A DNA stretch of 34,746 nt from positions 1-34,746 of the forward strand of contig JANQRB010000181.1 in NCBI GenBank assembly GCA_028284775.1. Reading direction: 5' to 3'. This document shows, in pieces, positions 24,849-34,600 of this stretch (position 1 is its first letter; every line of letters begins with the position of its first letter). Both the position numbers and the translations under genes were made by a program. Source of the stretch: Candidatus Kapaibacterium sp. Lineage in GTDB: Bacteria; Bacteroidota; Ignavibacteria; Kapaibacteriales; UBA7675. The notes beneath the pieces were generated by a model. The model was not told the origin of the DNA and searched no databases. It saw only the letters and a program-made list of their open reading frames with translations.

Positions 24849-25775
24849 TCGAATACCGTGATATTCCCTTTTTCACTCATCGGATTCTTGCAGGCAGTAG
24901 ACAGATTCGCGACTGTTTTGTTGTGAGGACAGCATACGAATTGTAAATGACTGAGCATGCCTGCGATTTGATCTCATAGCAGGAATAGCTTGAATGGAGA
25001 CTCGGCGAATTTGCTGCGGGCGAGTTTCATCCTGAATCCGGCGTCAGGCTTTCTGGCATCAATTGATACGCTGTGCCGCAGCTGTAAAAAGTCAAAGATC
25101 GGCAAGTACGGGGCGGCAGCGCATCGGGCCGGCTAGAGTAACAAAGGTGTTTTGCAGCTGCGTGAACGGATTGTATCGCGCAGCATCCGGCCTAGCGGGT
25201 GGGCGGAATGATACGTTCAATATGCGGATTTTCCCTACCCGACAGCTTCAGTCAAATGTCTCGTTCAGTGCATTGACAGGTGATACCGTAGAGCGGAATT
25301 CCGATACATTCGCCTGGCGGGGAGGCCGGCAAGCGGAATGCACTTGCAATATTTCAACTAAGTAAATTTCAAATCTCCCTCTCTTCGAAAGAGGGGTTAG
25401 GGGAGTTAATAAGTCGTAAATTCTCACAAAATCTCCTAAATTACCATAGCACCAAGCGGAGGAAAAGATATGAAAAACTAATTTGATGAAATTCTAATCG
25501 CAATGAGGACATTGTGGCCCTGCTGATGAACCAATACTCTATTGTCGTCTATCGTCGCAGGTCACTGAATAATCGCTGGGGCAAGGTCGCCAAGAACGAA
25601 TTGTGCCGGCTTTGTTTTGATAGTGCCGGATTAAAGCGCAGGAATCAGCTTCGGGATTCCCGATTTCGCCATCGTCTCAAGCTCGATTCGCTGTCAGTTT
25701 ATAGAGCGCAGGCCAAAGCGCCTATTTTCGTAACTTAGCGATCCTAAACAAGTCGAACCGCTACCAGCTCGAAAC
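24849..25775. other. 927-bp gap with a possible repeat and a tiny open frame
   Basis: This divergent region holds a hairpin-bearing repeat-like element at 25374-25407. It also holds a strong Shine-Dalgarno GGAGG (25458-25462) before ATG-AAA-AAC-TAA (25470-25481), and an open frame of 74 codons from GTG 25514 without a recognised domain. The latter two could be remnants of one decayed short gene. Promoters for the flanking genes were not identified. Confidence 0.45.
25374..25407. repeat. Nested inverted-repeat element, possible interspersed repeat
   Basis: CTCCC and CCTCTCTT pair with AAGAGGGG and GGGAG around a CGA loop, giving two nested stems. The layout resembles a class of pyrimidine/purine-rich intergenic repeats common in many bacterial genomes (from memory). 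Only one copy is visible in this window. Confidence 0.4.
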
Positions 25776-27848
25776 ATGAAGTCCAACTACACGGAGTCGC
25801 AATTACGCGAGCAGATAGCCCGCGCCAGTGGAGCTGATAAAGTTGAGTTGTTGGCAAATCTTTCCGAGCTGCTCAGTGCCGGCAATCTACCGGAGGCCCA
25901 AACCGTTGCCAATGAAGCCGTTGGCCGGGGACGTTCTCTTATTGCCGAAGCGAGAGCTGCAGTGTCGGATGCTGCGGCCGCCGGTCGCGCGCTGGCACTG
26001 GCACTAAAAGCACAGGCGCACTGCAGTATTCTCAGCTTTCAGGTTGAGCGGACTATCAGCATCGGCCAGGAGGCACAGGCTTTGTTGCTCGACCTTGAAG
26101 AATGGCAGTTGCAGGCCGAGCTGATGATAATGACGGCCAGCGCCTATCGCTACTCCGAGCGCAATGAGAAAGCCTTAGAGCAACTGCAGCAGGCGCTTCA
26201 AATTTGTCAGCGTCATGATCTGACAAAACCCTCCGCCACCATTTACGCTGAAATGGCGATAATCTATCAACGCGAAGGGAATATCGAGCAAGCGCAACAG
26301 GCGCTCCGGCGGGCCCGTGCGCTGGGCGACCTCTTTAATATGGAAGAAGAGCAACACTCTCTTTTTCTCTTGATTGCCCACGTTCATGCCGAGCTGGCTG
26401 AATTCGAGGAAGCGCGGCAGCTTTTTGAGCGCATCATGCCTCAGTTTCGCAAGCACGCCAACAAGTACCACCTCTTAGCCGCTTTACATAATTATGGTAT
26501 TATCCTGCTGGCTCTCAACAGGCACCAGCAGGCCCTGCAGCTCGCGGAAGAGCGCATTTCGATTGCGCAGGAGGCCGGCCTGACACATATCGAGGCGAAT
26601 TCATGGAAGCAGATCGGCGAACTGTATATGCAGTATGGCGAATACGATCGAGCCAGCGGTGCTTTGACGCGAGCGCTGGCTACCTTTCGCAAACTCGATA
26701 AGCAACATCTGGTTCTTTCGGTGATGGCCAATTTAGGGCGCAGCTATTGCGAGTCGGGCGATCGGGAACGGGGGATGGCCTATCTGCGCGAAACCAGCGA
26801 ACGACTCTTTCAACTGCCACGGAACATCGAGCATTTTAATGCCGTCGGAATACTGGTTGAATACACCCCGGAAAACTGTCGGCCGGAAGATCTGGTTGCC
26901 TACCTGCTCGAAGAGAAAAAACGGACCTACAACGCGGGTTCCAGCACCCCGGTCAGGATTCGGCTTCTGCTGGGCCAGCTTTACGAAAATCTGGGCTCCT
27001 TGCAGGCCGCGCAGCAAGAATTGAGCGAGGCCCTGGCACTGGGACGCACATTCGACAATTTATGCCTGCAGGCCGAAGCGCTCGCCAGCATCGGCGCGCT
27101 GGAAAGCAGAATCGGCGACTACGAGGCCGCCCGCCAGCACCTGCGCAGCGCCTTGTTTCTGGCCGGCGACTGTCATTCCTGGACCATCCGGCGGCAAGTG
27201 CACAAGGCCCTGTTGGACCATTTTGAAAATTTGCAGGATTTCAGATCGGCCCTTGATCAGTTTAAGGAACTGCAGCGTTTAGAACACGAGGTGTTGTTTG
27301 AACAAACAAACCGTCGGGTCGACCGCCTGCTTGTCGAAAGCGATCTCGATCGGCTGGAAGATCAGCACGCAGTTCTCACCAATACTATTACTTCGCTCGA
27401 ATCGGAGCTGGCGCTGCTCCGCCGTTCGCAGCAGGACTACGAGCTGCAGGAGCAGCTCGGCGAAAAGACGACCGTCGGGCTGAAACGCTGCCTGCGCGAC
27501 GCGATGGAAGGACCGGAGAAGGAGATACAGGAAAAGTTGTCGGCTGCCCTAACACTGCTCGAAGATAAAAAAGGCGGCGAACAAAGCGCTTTGTCAGGCG
27601 GTGTGCAAGAATCCCTGGACAAAGAATTTATAGCCTTCCTGAAACAACAGTATCCGAAGTTGACGAAGCAGGAACTCAAGGTTTGCTCGCTGGTGCGCAT
27701 GAAAATGAGCACCAAAGATCTGGCGCGCCTGATGTCCGTGTCACCGCGCGCTGTGGAAACCTACCGCTATCGAATTCGGCAGAAATTGGAGTTGGAGCCC
27801 GGTAGTGACCTCGTCGCCGCAATTGAGCGCATTGCGCAAGACATGTGA
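25776..27848 (+). CDS. Cytoplasmic TPR protein with C-terminal LuxR-type HTH
   Basis: This 690-residue protein has no signal peptide or membrane segment. Residues about 20-490 are packed with TPR-like helical pairs (for example NEKALEQLQQALQICQRH, GNIEQAQQALRRARALG, GEYDRASGALTRALATFRKL and GDYEAARQHLRSALFLAG). A coiled-coil-like stretch follows (about 500-590), then a LuxR/GerE HTH (LTKQELKVCSLVRMKMSTKDLARLMSVSPRAVETYRYRIRQKL, about 634-676). This design is frequent in Bacteroidota regulators, where TPRs receive a protein or peptide signal. The giant FG-GAP gene lies 803 bp downstream on the same strand, but no shared control is shown. Confidence 0.9.
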   Translation: MKSNYTESQLREQIARASGADKVELLANLSELLSAGNLPEAQTVANEAVGRGRSLIAEARAAVSDAAAAGRALALALKAQAHCSILSFQVERTISIGQEAQALLLDLEEWQLQAELMIMTASAYRYSERNEKALEQLQQALQICQRHDLTKPSATIYAEMAIIYQREGNIEQAQQALRRARALGDLFNMEEEQHSLFLLIAHVHAELAEFEEARQLFERIMPQFRKHANKYHLLAALHNYGIILLALNRHQQALQLAEERISIAQEAGLTHIEANSWKQIGELYMQYGEYDRASGALTRALATFRKLDKQHLVLSVMANLGRSYCESGDRERGMAYLRETSERLFQLPRNIEHFNAVGILVEYTPENCRPEDLVAYLLEEKKRTYNAGSSTPVRIRLLLGQLYENLGSLQAAQQELSEALALGRTFDNLCLQAEALASIGALESRIGDYEAARQHLRSALFLAGDCHSWTIRRQVHKALLDHFENLQDFRSALDQFKELQRLEHEVLFEQTNRRVDRLLVESDLDRLEDQHAVLTNTITSLESELALLRRSQQDYELQEQLGEKTTVGLKRCLRDAMEGPEKEIQEKLSAALTLLEDKKGGEQSALSGGVQESLDKEFIAFLKQQYPKLTKQELKVCSLVRMKMSTKDLARLMSVSPRAVETYRYRIRQKLELEPGSDLVAAIERIAQDM

Positions 27849-28651
27849 CTTTCTCGTCCCGAATTCTACTGTCCGACAAAGCCTGATCTGAATCTCGCAC
27901 TAGTGTATTCGTTACGGCTACACCACCCTTGTTTCAACCATTGGCTTATGTGCATTGAGATTCGAACAGACAGCCTGCTTTGAAATCCAATGACTTGAGC
28001 AACCAGCCGCGATTAGCGGGGGTGATCTATTCAATTTCCGCGACGGGATAAAATTTCACGGTTGACTCGATGGGCCTTTCACTACTCTGCTGAGTTTCCA
28101 CATTTGCATTGTATCAGTTGTGCCGCTCCTCTGCCCGTTTTGTCGGCGGCGAACAGCGCGGCAAGCCCCACTTTGTGCCTGTGCAGCCGCAGCAGAACGC
28201 CGTCGTTGCTGTATGGCTTCGTGCTGAAATCCTGCGGCAGCTTGTTCGCGAATGCCGCTAATTGCTCGATCTCATCAGAGTTTGCCGACTATAGCGAATA
28301 CCACCATTCAGTCCGCCAAAATCGAAAATGATGTAGTGATGATGTATTGCGCCGACAAATGCAGCCGCATCTCATTGCTTTCCAGCGAGCGCTCGATTTA
28401 TCTGCCCCTACAATTGGTGTAGACTTGCATAGCTGTTCCGACACTTTTCAGCCCCTAGTTTTGCATCATCAAGAATTCGAGTTGGCTATGCTTCGGCTTC
28501 GCGGTGCCGGCACAATCGCGAAGCCGAGCTGGCCGCTCCTTGTCTGAAATGAATGTTCCGGTCTCTGCCTTTGAACAACGCTTCGTGCAGAAAATCAAGG
28601 CGCAAACAGACAACAGAATAACATCTTCTCATAAAACAAAAGCTTACGACA
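27849..28651. other. 803-bp gap upstream of the second giant gene
   Basis: It contains the perfect hairpin 28493-28527. It also has a GC-rich stretch (about 28086-28300) open in three frames on both strands; the minus-strand frame gives a protein-like sequence of about 69 codons without a start codon, possibly a decayed gene. No recognisable family, tRNA or mobile element was seen. Confidence 0.45.
28493..28527. repeat. Perfect 11-bp hairpin upstream of the giant gene
   Basis: TCGGCTTCGCG (28493-28503) and CGCGAAGCCGA (28517-28527) enclose 13 nt that start with a second palindrome, GTGCCGGCAC (28504-28513). No T-run follows, so a terminator is less likely than a regulatory or mRNA-leader structure about 125 bp before the start codon. 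Confidence 0.6.
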
Positions 28652-31600
28652 ATGAAGGATCTCAAAAACTCTCCGATTGCCAGGGCCTGGCGGCTCTTCC
28701 GCAAGAGACTGCGCCGACTGGCGCGTTTGGCGGCCGGCGCCGGTCTTATGCGCATCCGCGATAGGAAGCGCCGGCAGCAAAAGTTAACCTGGCTCCTGGG
28801 GCGTCGCCGATTTAAACAGGCGGCAACAGCCCTGGTCTGTTCGTACGCTATGCTCTGGGGCGCCGAAGCTTATGCGCAAACTCCGACTATCGTGTCGCGG
28901 GTGCCGGCAGTTAATGCCTCCGATGTAGCCCTCGATGCAAAAATAGTTATTAACTTCAACGCGACAATGGACGTCTCGTCCTTTGTTGCTGACCGTAACC
29001 CGGCAACAGCGACCTTCGCGATTCACGGCTCGGAATCGGGCCATATCGCCACTACGGCCTCAAAGACTTTCACCATCGGCAATACGCGCCTGACCTTAAC
29101 GCCCCAGGAATCGTTTATTCCGGGTGAAATTATTACGGTCTCGTTTGATGATGTTAAATCCTCGGGCGGCGTGACGCTCGGAAATCCGATAACCTTCCAG
29201 TTCCGTGTTGCTTCCGACGGCGGTACGGGTGCCTTTACGAGTTCAACGAGGGGGACGGCCAGCTATACGGATGTCGCGATGGCAGACTTCGACCGCGACG
29301 GCCTGGCGGATGCCATCTTTACGGTGGCGGGCGGCGCGGCCAACGAAATCTGGCTCGGAAGGAGCAACGGCAACTTCAACACTTCGACCCGCGGGGCCGG
29401 TGATTCGCGTGGCGTGGCCATCGGCGATATGGACGGCGACGGCGATATGGATGCGATTGTCGCCAATTACAATGGTCAGACTGAATTCTGGCGTAATTAC
29501 AAAGGCAATTTTTCGATTGTCTCTTTCGGCCAGTCTTCCAAGAGCGTCGCCGTCGATGTCGGCGACCTGGATGGCGACGGCGATCTGGACATCTATGTGG
29601 CGAATGAAGACGGCGAGGCGGATGAAATTTTCTTTAACAACGGCTACGCCAATTTCACCGCCAACAGCAGTACTTTCGGCGCTAACAATTCGGTCTCGGT
29701 GATGCTCGGCGACCTGGACAATGACGGTGACCTGGACGTACTGCTCGGCCGCCGCGGCGGATCGAACCTGCGTCTTACCAACGTTATCAATACCGGCGGC
29801 TTGTTTATCACTACGACCGTCGGCGGCAATGAACATGGCGCGACGATTGCCGACTTTAACGATGACGGGACGAATGAGGTCTATTTCGCTCCCACCGGCG
29901 GGGTGGATGTCGAGGTCGCGGATTTTGACTTCGATGGCGACCTGGACCGCGTGATTGTTATGGCTAACGGCCAGAAAGAGCTGCACCTTAACAATGGCAA
30001 CGGCACTTTCAGCTCCCAGACAATCGGCAGCATCGACGATGCCGGCATGGCAGTGGCTGTCGGCGACCTGGACCTTGACGGCGACTTGGACTTCCTTGTA
30101 GCCAAGGACGGAACTGCCAATGAAATTTACGTGAACATCGACATCCCGCACGCCCGAATCACGGAGCTCAGCCCCAGCACCAATGCGAGTTCGAGCCAGC
30201 GCGATACGACCCTTGTTCTGCATTTTAACGAGGAGATGGACACCTCGACCCTGCAGGTTTCGGATGATGTCGAAGATGCTAACATTGTCGTTATGGGGCA
30301 GCAGCGAAGCTACGCGCTTAACAATACGGCGCATTATTTCAATGGCGACAAAACCGTTGAAGTTACGCCGGATGAAGACTTTTTCCCGGGTGAAGTCATC
30401 ACGGTAAGCCTCAAAGATGCGCGCCGGACTAACGGCGGCAAGCTGACCAAAGCGATCACCTACCAATTTTTCGCCGAGGCCGATGGCGGTTCAGCCAGAT
30501 TCGAGCAGTCGGATTTCGGCTCCGGCAACAGCCGCGGCGTTGCTCTGGGTGACCTGGATGGCGACGGCGACCTGGATGTCGTTATCGCCAATTACAAAGA
30601 GCCGAACGAACTGTGGCTTAACAACGGCGATATCACCTTCTCTTCCCAGAGTTTTGGCAGCAGTGTTAAAACTTATGATCTCGGTCTCGGCGATCTGGAC
30701 AATGACGGCGACCTGGATATTGTCGAAGTCATCGATTATAAGCAAACGAATATCTGGTATAATGACGGCAGCGGCTCCTTTCCCGTAGTGGATGCCGTGG
30801 GATTCAGCGGCCACAGCAGTGAAGGCCGCGCTGTCAGCTTCGCTGACTTCAACAGCGACGGCTGGCTTGACATCATCATCGGCGCTGAAAATCTGACGCC
30901 AGACCAATTGTTGATGAACAACGGCGATGGCTCCTTTGAGTCTAGAACAGCCGGTGGCGGTACGCGTACGACCAACAATTTCGTCGTGGACCTCAATCAT
31001 GATGGCGATATCGACGTGCTTGCGCCGACTCGCTTGATGAAAAATTTCCGCTACAACAACGATGGCGCGGCCAACTTCAGTCGCTCAGGATTCGGCGGGC
31101 ATGCCCATACTTCCAATTTCGCCATTGCCGCCGATTTCAACAGCGATGGCGTCCTTAAGTCGAGCTTCGGCGGCGGAACGCCCGACGAGATCATTGCTCC
31201 CCAGGACGACAGTCGTGATGGGGCCCCCGGCGATTTTAACGGCGACGGCTTCATGGACTATTTCGTCGCTCGCAACCGTGAAAATCATCTTATGATGAAC
31301 AATGGCGACGGCACCTTCAGCAGCTCCGAAATCGGCAGCGGTGACAGCAAAGCCGTTGCCATCGGCGACCTTGACAATGACGGCGACCTCGATGTGGTAC
31401 TTGCTAACCACAATGGAGTTAACAATATCCTGACCAATACCTTTCCGCCCTTTGTCACTGTCGCCAGTCCGCGATGGAACGAATTCGGCGCTCGCGATGC
31501 CAATGTCGAGGTGGTTTTCAGTGAAGCGATGCAGACGGACGAGCTCGATCAGTTAAACGAGAGTATCTTTGTGCATTCGATGCAACATGGCAACGTCAAC

Positions 31601-34600
31601 AGCGGCAGCATCGGATTTAACAAAAATAAACGCCGCGTAATCATCAACCCGAGCAATGACTTTTTCGCGGGTGAGGAAGTGTGGGTTAGCGTCAAGGATG
31701 GACCGCTTTCCTGGGAGAATAAGGCAGTTACCGATCCCCGCGTCTATTCCTTCCGCGCGGCGAGTTTCGCCGGCAGCGGCGAATTCGATACACAGAGCTT
31801 CGGTCAGAATGCGACCGGCGTGGCCGTGGGCGATCTGGATGGCGACGGCGATCCGGATGCCTTCCTGGCTTCGAGCAGCGGCCATGTGAAATGGATCAAC
31901 AACGGCAGCGGTGTCTTTAGCAGCGTCGCTCTCGGCTCCGGCACGGGTGAGCATCCCGTTCTGGGCGATCTGGATAATGACGGCGATCTCGATGTTGTTG
32001 TCGGCGGCAACAGCGATAACGAGATCTTTCTGAACAACGGCTCGGGCAACTTTAGCCGCTCTAGCTTCAGCACGGGTGTCACTGTCGATATCGCACTTAC
32101 CGACTTGAACGGCGACGGTTTTCTGGATGCCTTTGTCGCCAAAGACAGACCTTCGTCTTCCCAGATATGGCTTGGCAATGGTGATGGTAGCTTCTCCAGC
32201 ACGAATAAACTTGTCAGAGATTACACGGGAGTTGCCGTTGGCGATCTCGACGGCGACGGCGATGTCGACGCTGTATGCAGCGCGTCCAATGGGAGCGATA
32301 CTCAGCAATCTCTGTGGCTGAACCAGGGCAACGGCAATCTGTCGAATACCTACCTTAACTCCACCAGAGGAGCCGACGTGGCGATCGGCGATTTGAACGG
32401 CGACGGCGACCTCGATGTGGTGATTGCCGTTGAGGCCGGCGGCGCGCAGAAGATCTGGACCAATAATGGCGATGCGACTTTTGTCGTAACGGAATTCGGC
32501 GGCGGCGACAGCAAGGCCGTCGAGCTCGGCGATCTCGACGGCGACCAGGACCTCGACGTCATAGTCACCAACGACGGCGCTGACGAAATCTGGCTTAACA
32601 ATGGCGACGGCAGCTTCAAGCTGATGAGCATTGACAGCGATGTCGACTTTCGCGGCGCGCTTGCCGATTTTGACGGCGATTTTGATCTGGACGGTATCTT
32701 TATCGACCAGGACGGCACACCGCAGCTCTGGTTCAATATCGATCCGATTCCGGAACTGATCGCGCTGACGCCCTCGACCCATGCGACCGCCGCGCCGCGC
32801 GACAGCGATGTTCAGCTTGACTTCAACTTCGGCGTTGCCGTGACTACAGCGGTCATGTCGACCGACCAGGATTTTAACAACCTGACTCTCTATGGCAATC
32901 AGAGCGGGCACATCAGCAGCAGCGCCGTTCTCAGCTTCACGAATTGCAATAAAACCCTTATTCTCGATCCGGCGGCGGACTTTTTCCCCGGCGAAGAAGT
33001 GATGATCTCGGTGTCGGATGTCCAAAGCCGTCAGACCCTGCCGATGGAGCATTCCCAGGTGTTGAGCTTTAGCGCGGCGGTGGATGCAGGCTCGGGACAC
33101 TTCATATCCTCGGCATTCGGCGATCGCAACTCGCAGGATGTAGCGATCGGCGACCTTGACGGCGACGGCGACCTGGATGCCATTGTCGCGGATATCGGCA
33201 GTTCGAGCATCTGGATCAACGCCGGCGATGGAACCTTTGCTGACAATGGATTCAGCGCTGATGATTTCGTAGCGGTGGAGCTCGGCGACCTCGACGGCGA
33301 TGGCGACCTGGACGCCGCCCTGGCGAATGCTGAAACTTCCGGCGGGTCCAATGGCTGCGAGCTCTGGTTTAACAACGGCAGCGGCGGCTTTAGCAGCGCG
33401 GGCTTCGGCGGCAATCGCGGCTCCGACGTGGCGATCGGCGATGTGAACGGCGACGGCGATCTCGATGTGCTTCTGGCGCGGGACGGGCAGGTCGTGCTGG
33501 GTAGAAACGACGGCAGCGGCAGCTTCTCGACCTCCGTTATTGCCAGCGGTTCGCCGACGCGTATCGCCCTTGGCGATTTTACGGGCGATGGACGGTTGGA
33601 TATTCTGGTCGGGCATAGCTCGCAGCCCTCGGCGATATTGCGTAACGAGGGCGGCAGCTTCAGCGCGATTGCGGTCCCGAATTCACTCGAAGCCAACGAA
33701 GTTGCCGTCGGCGATCTGAACGGCGACGGCCATCTCGACGCGCTGCTGACGAGCAACACCCGCGGCGACCTGCAGACTGATCAGGATGCCCTGCCGACGG
33801 TCGACATCTGGTTAAACAATGGCGACCAGACGTTCAGCACGAGTAGAGTCGAGATGGACGGCGACAGCTTTGGCCTGGCTCTCGGCGATGTTGACAATGA
33901 TAATGACCTCGATGTTTTTGTCGCCACGAATAGCTTTGATGATCTTTTGTTAAGGAACAATGGCAGCGGCGGCTTTAGCAAGGAGAACTTCGGCGGGGGG
34001 ACGTCGCGTCACGGCGCATTCGGCGATATCGACGGCGACGGCAGCCTCGATCTCATCGTGGCGCGCTCCGGCAGCGAACGTATCTGGTACAATCTCGATT
34101 CGCCGCTTATCAGCAAGGCAACACCGAACAGTTTCCCGGCCACGGTCGACCCGGTTGCGCTGAGTCTCAGCGGCTGGGATATCTATGCGACGAGCGGCAC
34201 GATGTCGGTTCTAGATGGCAGCGGCACGCCTGTTGGGACAAGCGGTATAACGATCGGTGCGCCAGGGCTTCGGCAAAGTGATGTGATTCTTCCCGCCGGC
34301 ATGGCTTCGACCGCCGGTACGCTCACGCTGACCCTGAATACCCAGGCCGGCGCGACTTCGACAACCGTCACCGTCGTTAACGATCAGCCGACGATCGCCA
34401 TCGCTGAGACCATTCACGCTACGGATGAAGACACTGCGACAACACTGAGTTTCAGTCTGGGCGATGTCTGGCCCGGCATAAGCAGTTTGTCCGTACTCCC
34501 GCCCACGCCCGACGGCACGACAATCGCTTCGATAAGCCAGCTCGGCAGCACCGGCGCAACGACACAGTTCGTGATAACGCCGGTCAGCAATCAATCCGGT

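Noticed and set aside
27958..27980. ATTCGAAC resembling a tRNA T-loop on the minus strand
   Set aside because: The flanking bases do not form a T-stem and no acceptor, D or anticodon arm is found around it.
29243..30466. 407-codon minus-strand open frame
   Set aside because: Also antisense to the FG-GAP repeats, with repetitive low-information sequence and no domain.
31553..33616. 687-codon minus-strand open frame opposite the giant FG-GAP gene
   Set aside because: It is the antisense of regular GDLDGDGDLD repeats; the GC-biased repeat codons keep the opposite strand open. The plus strand has a clear domain architecture.
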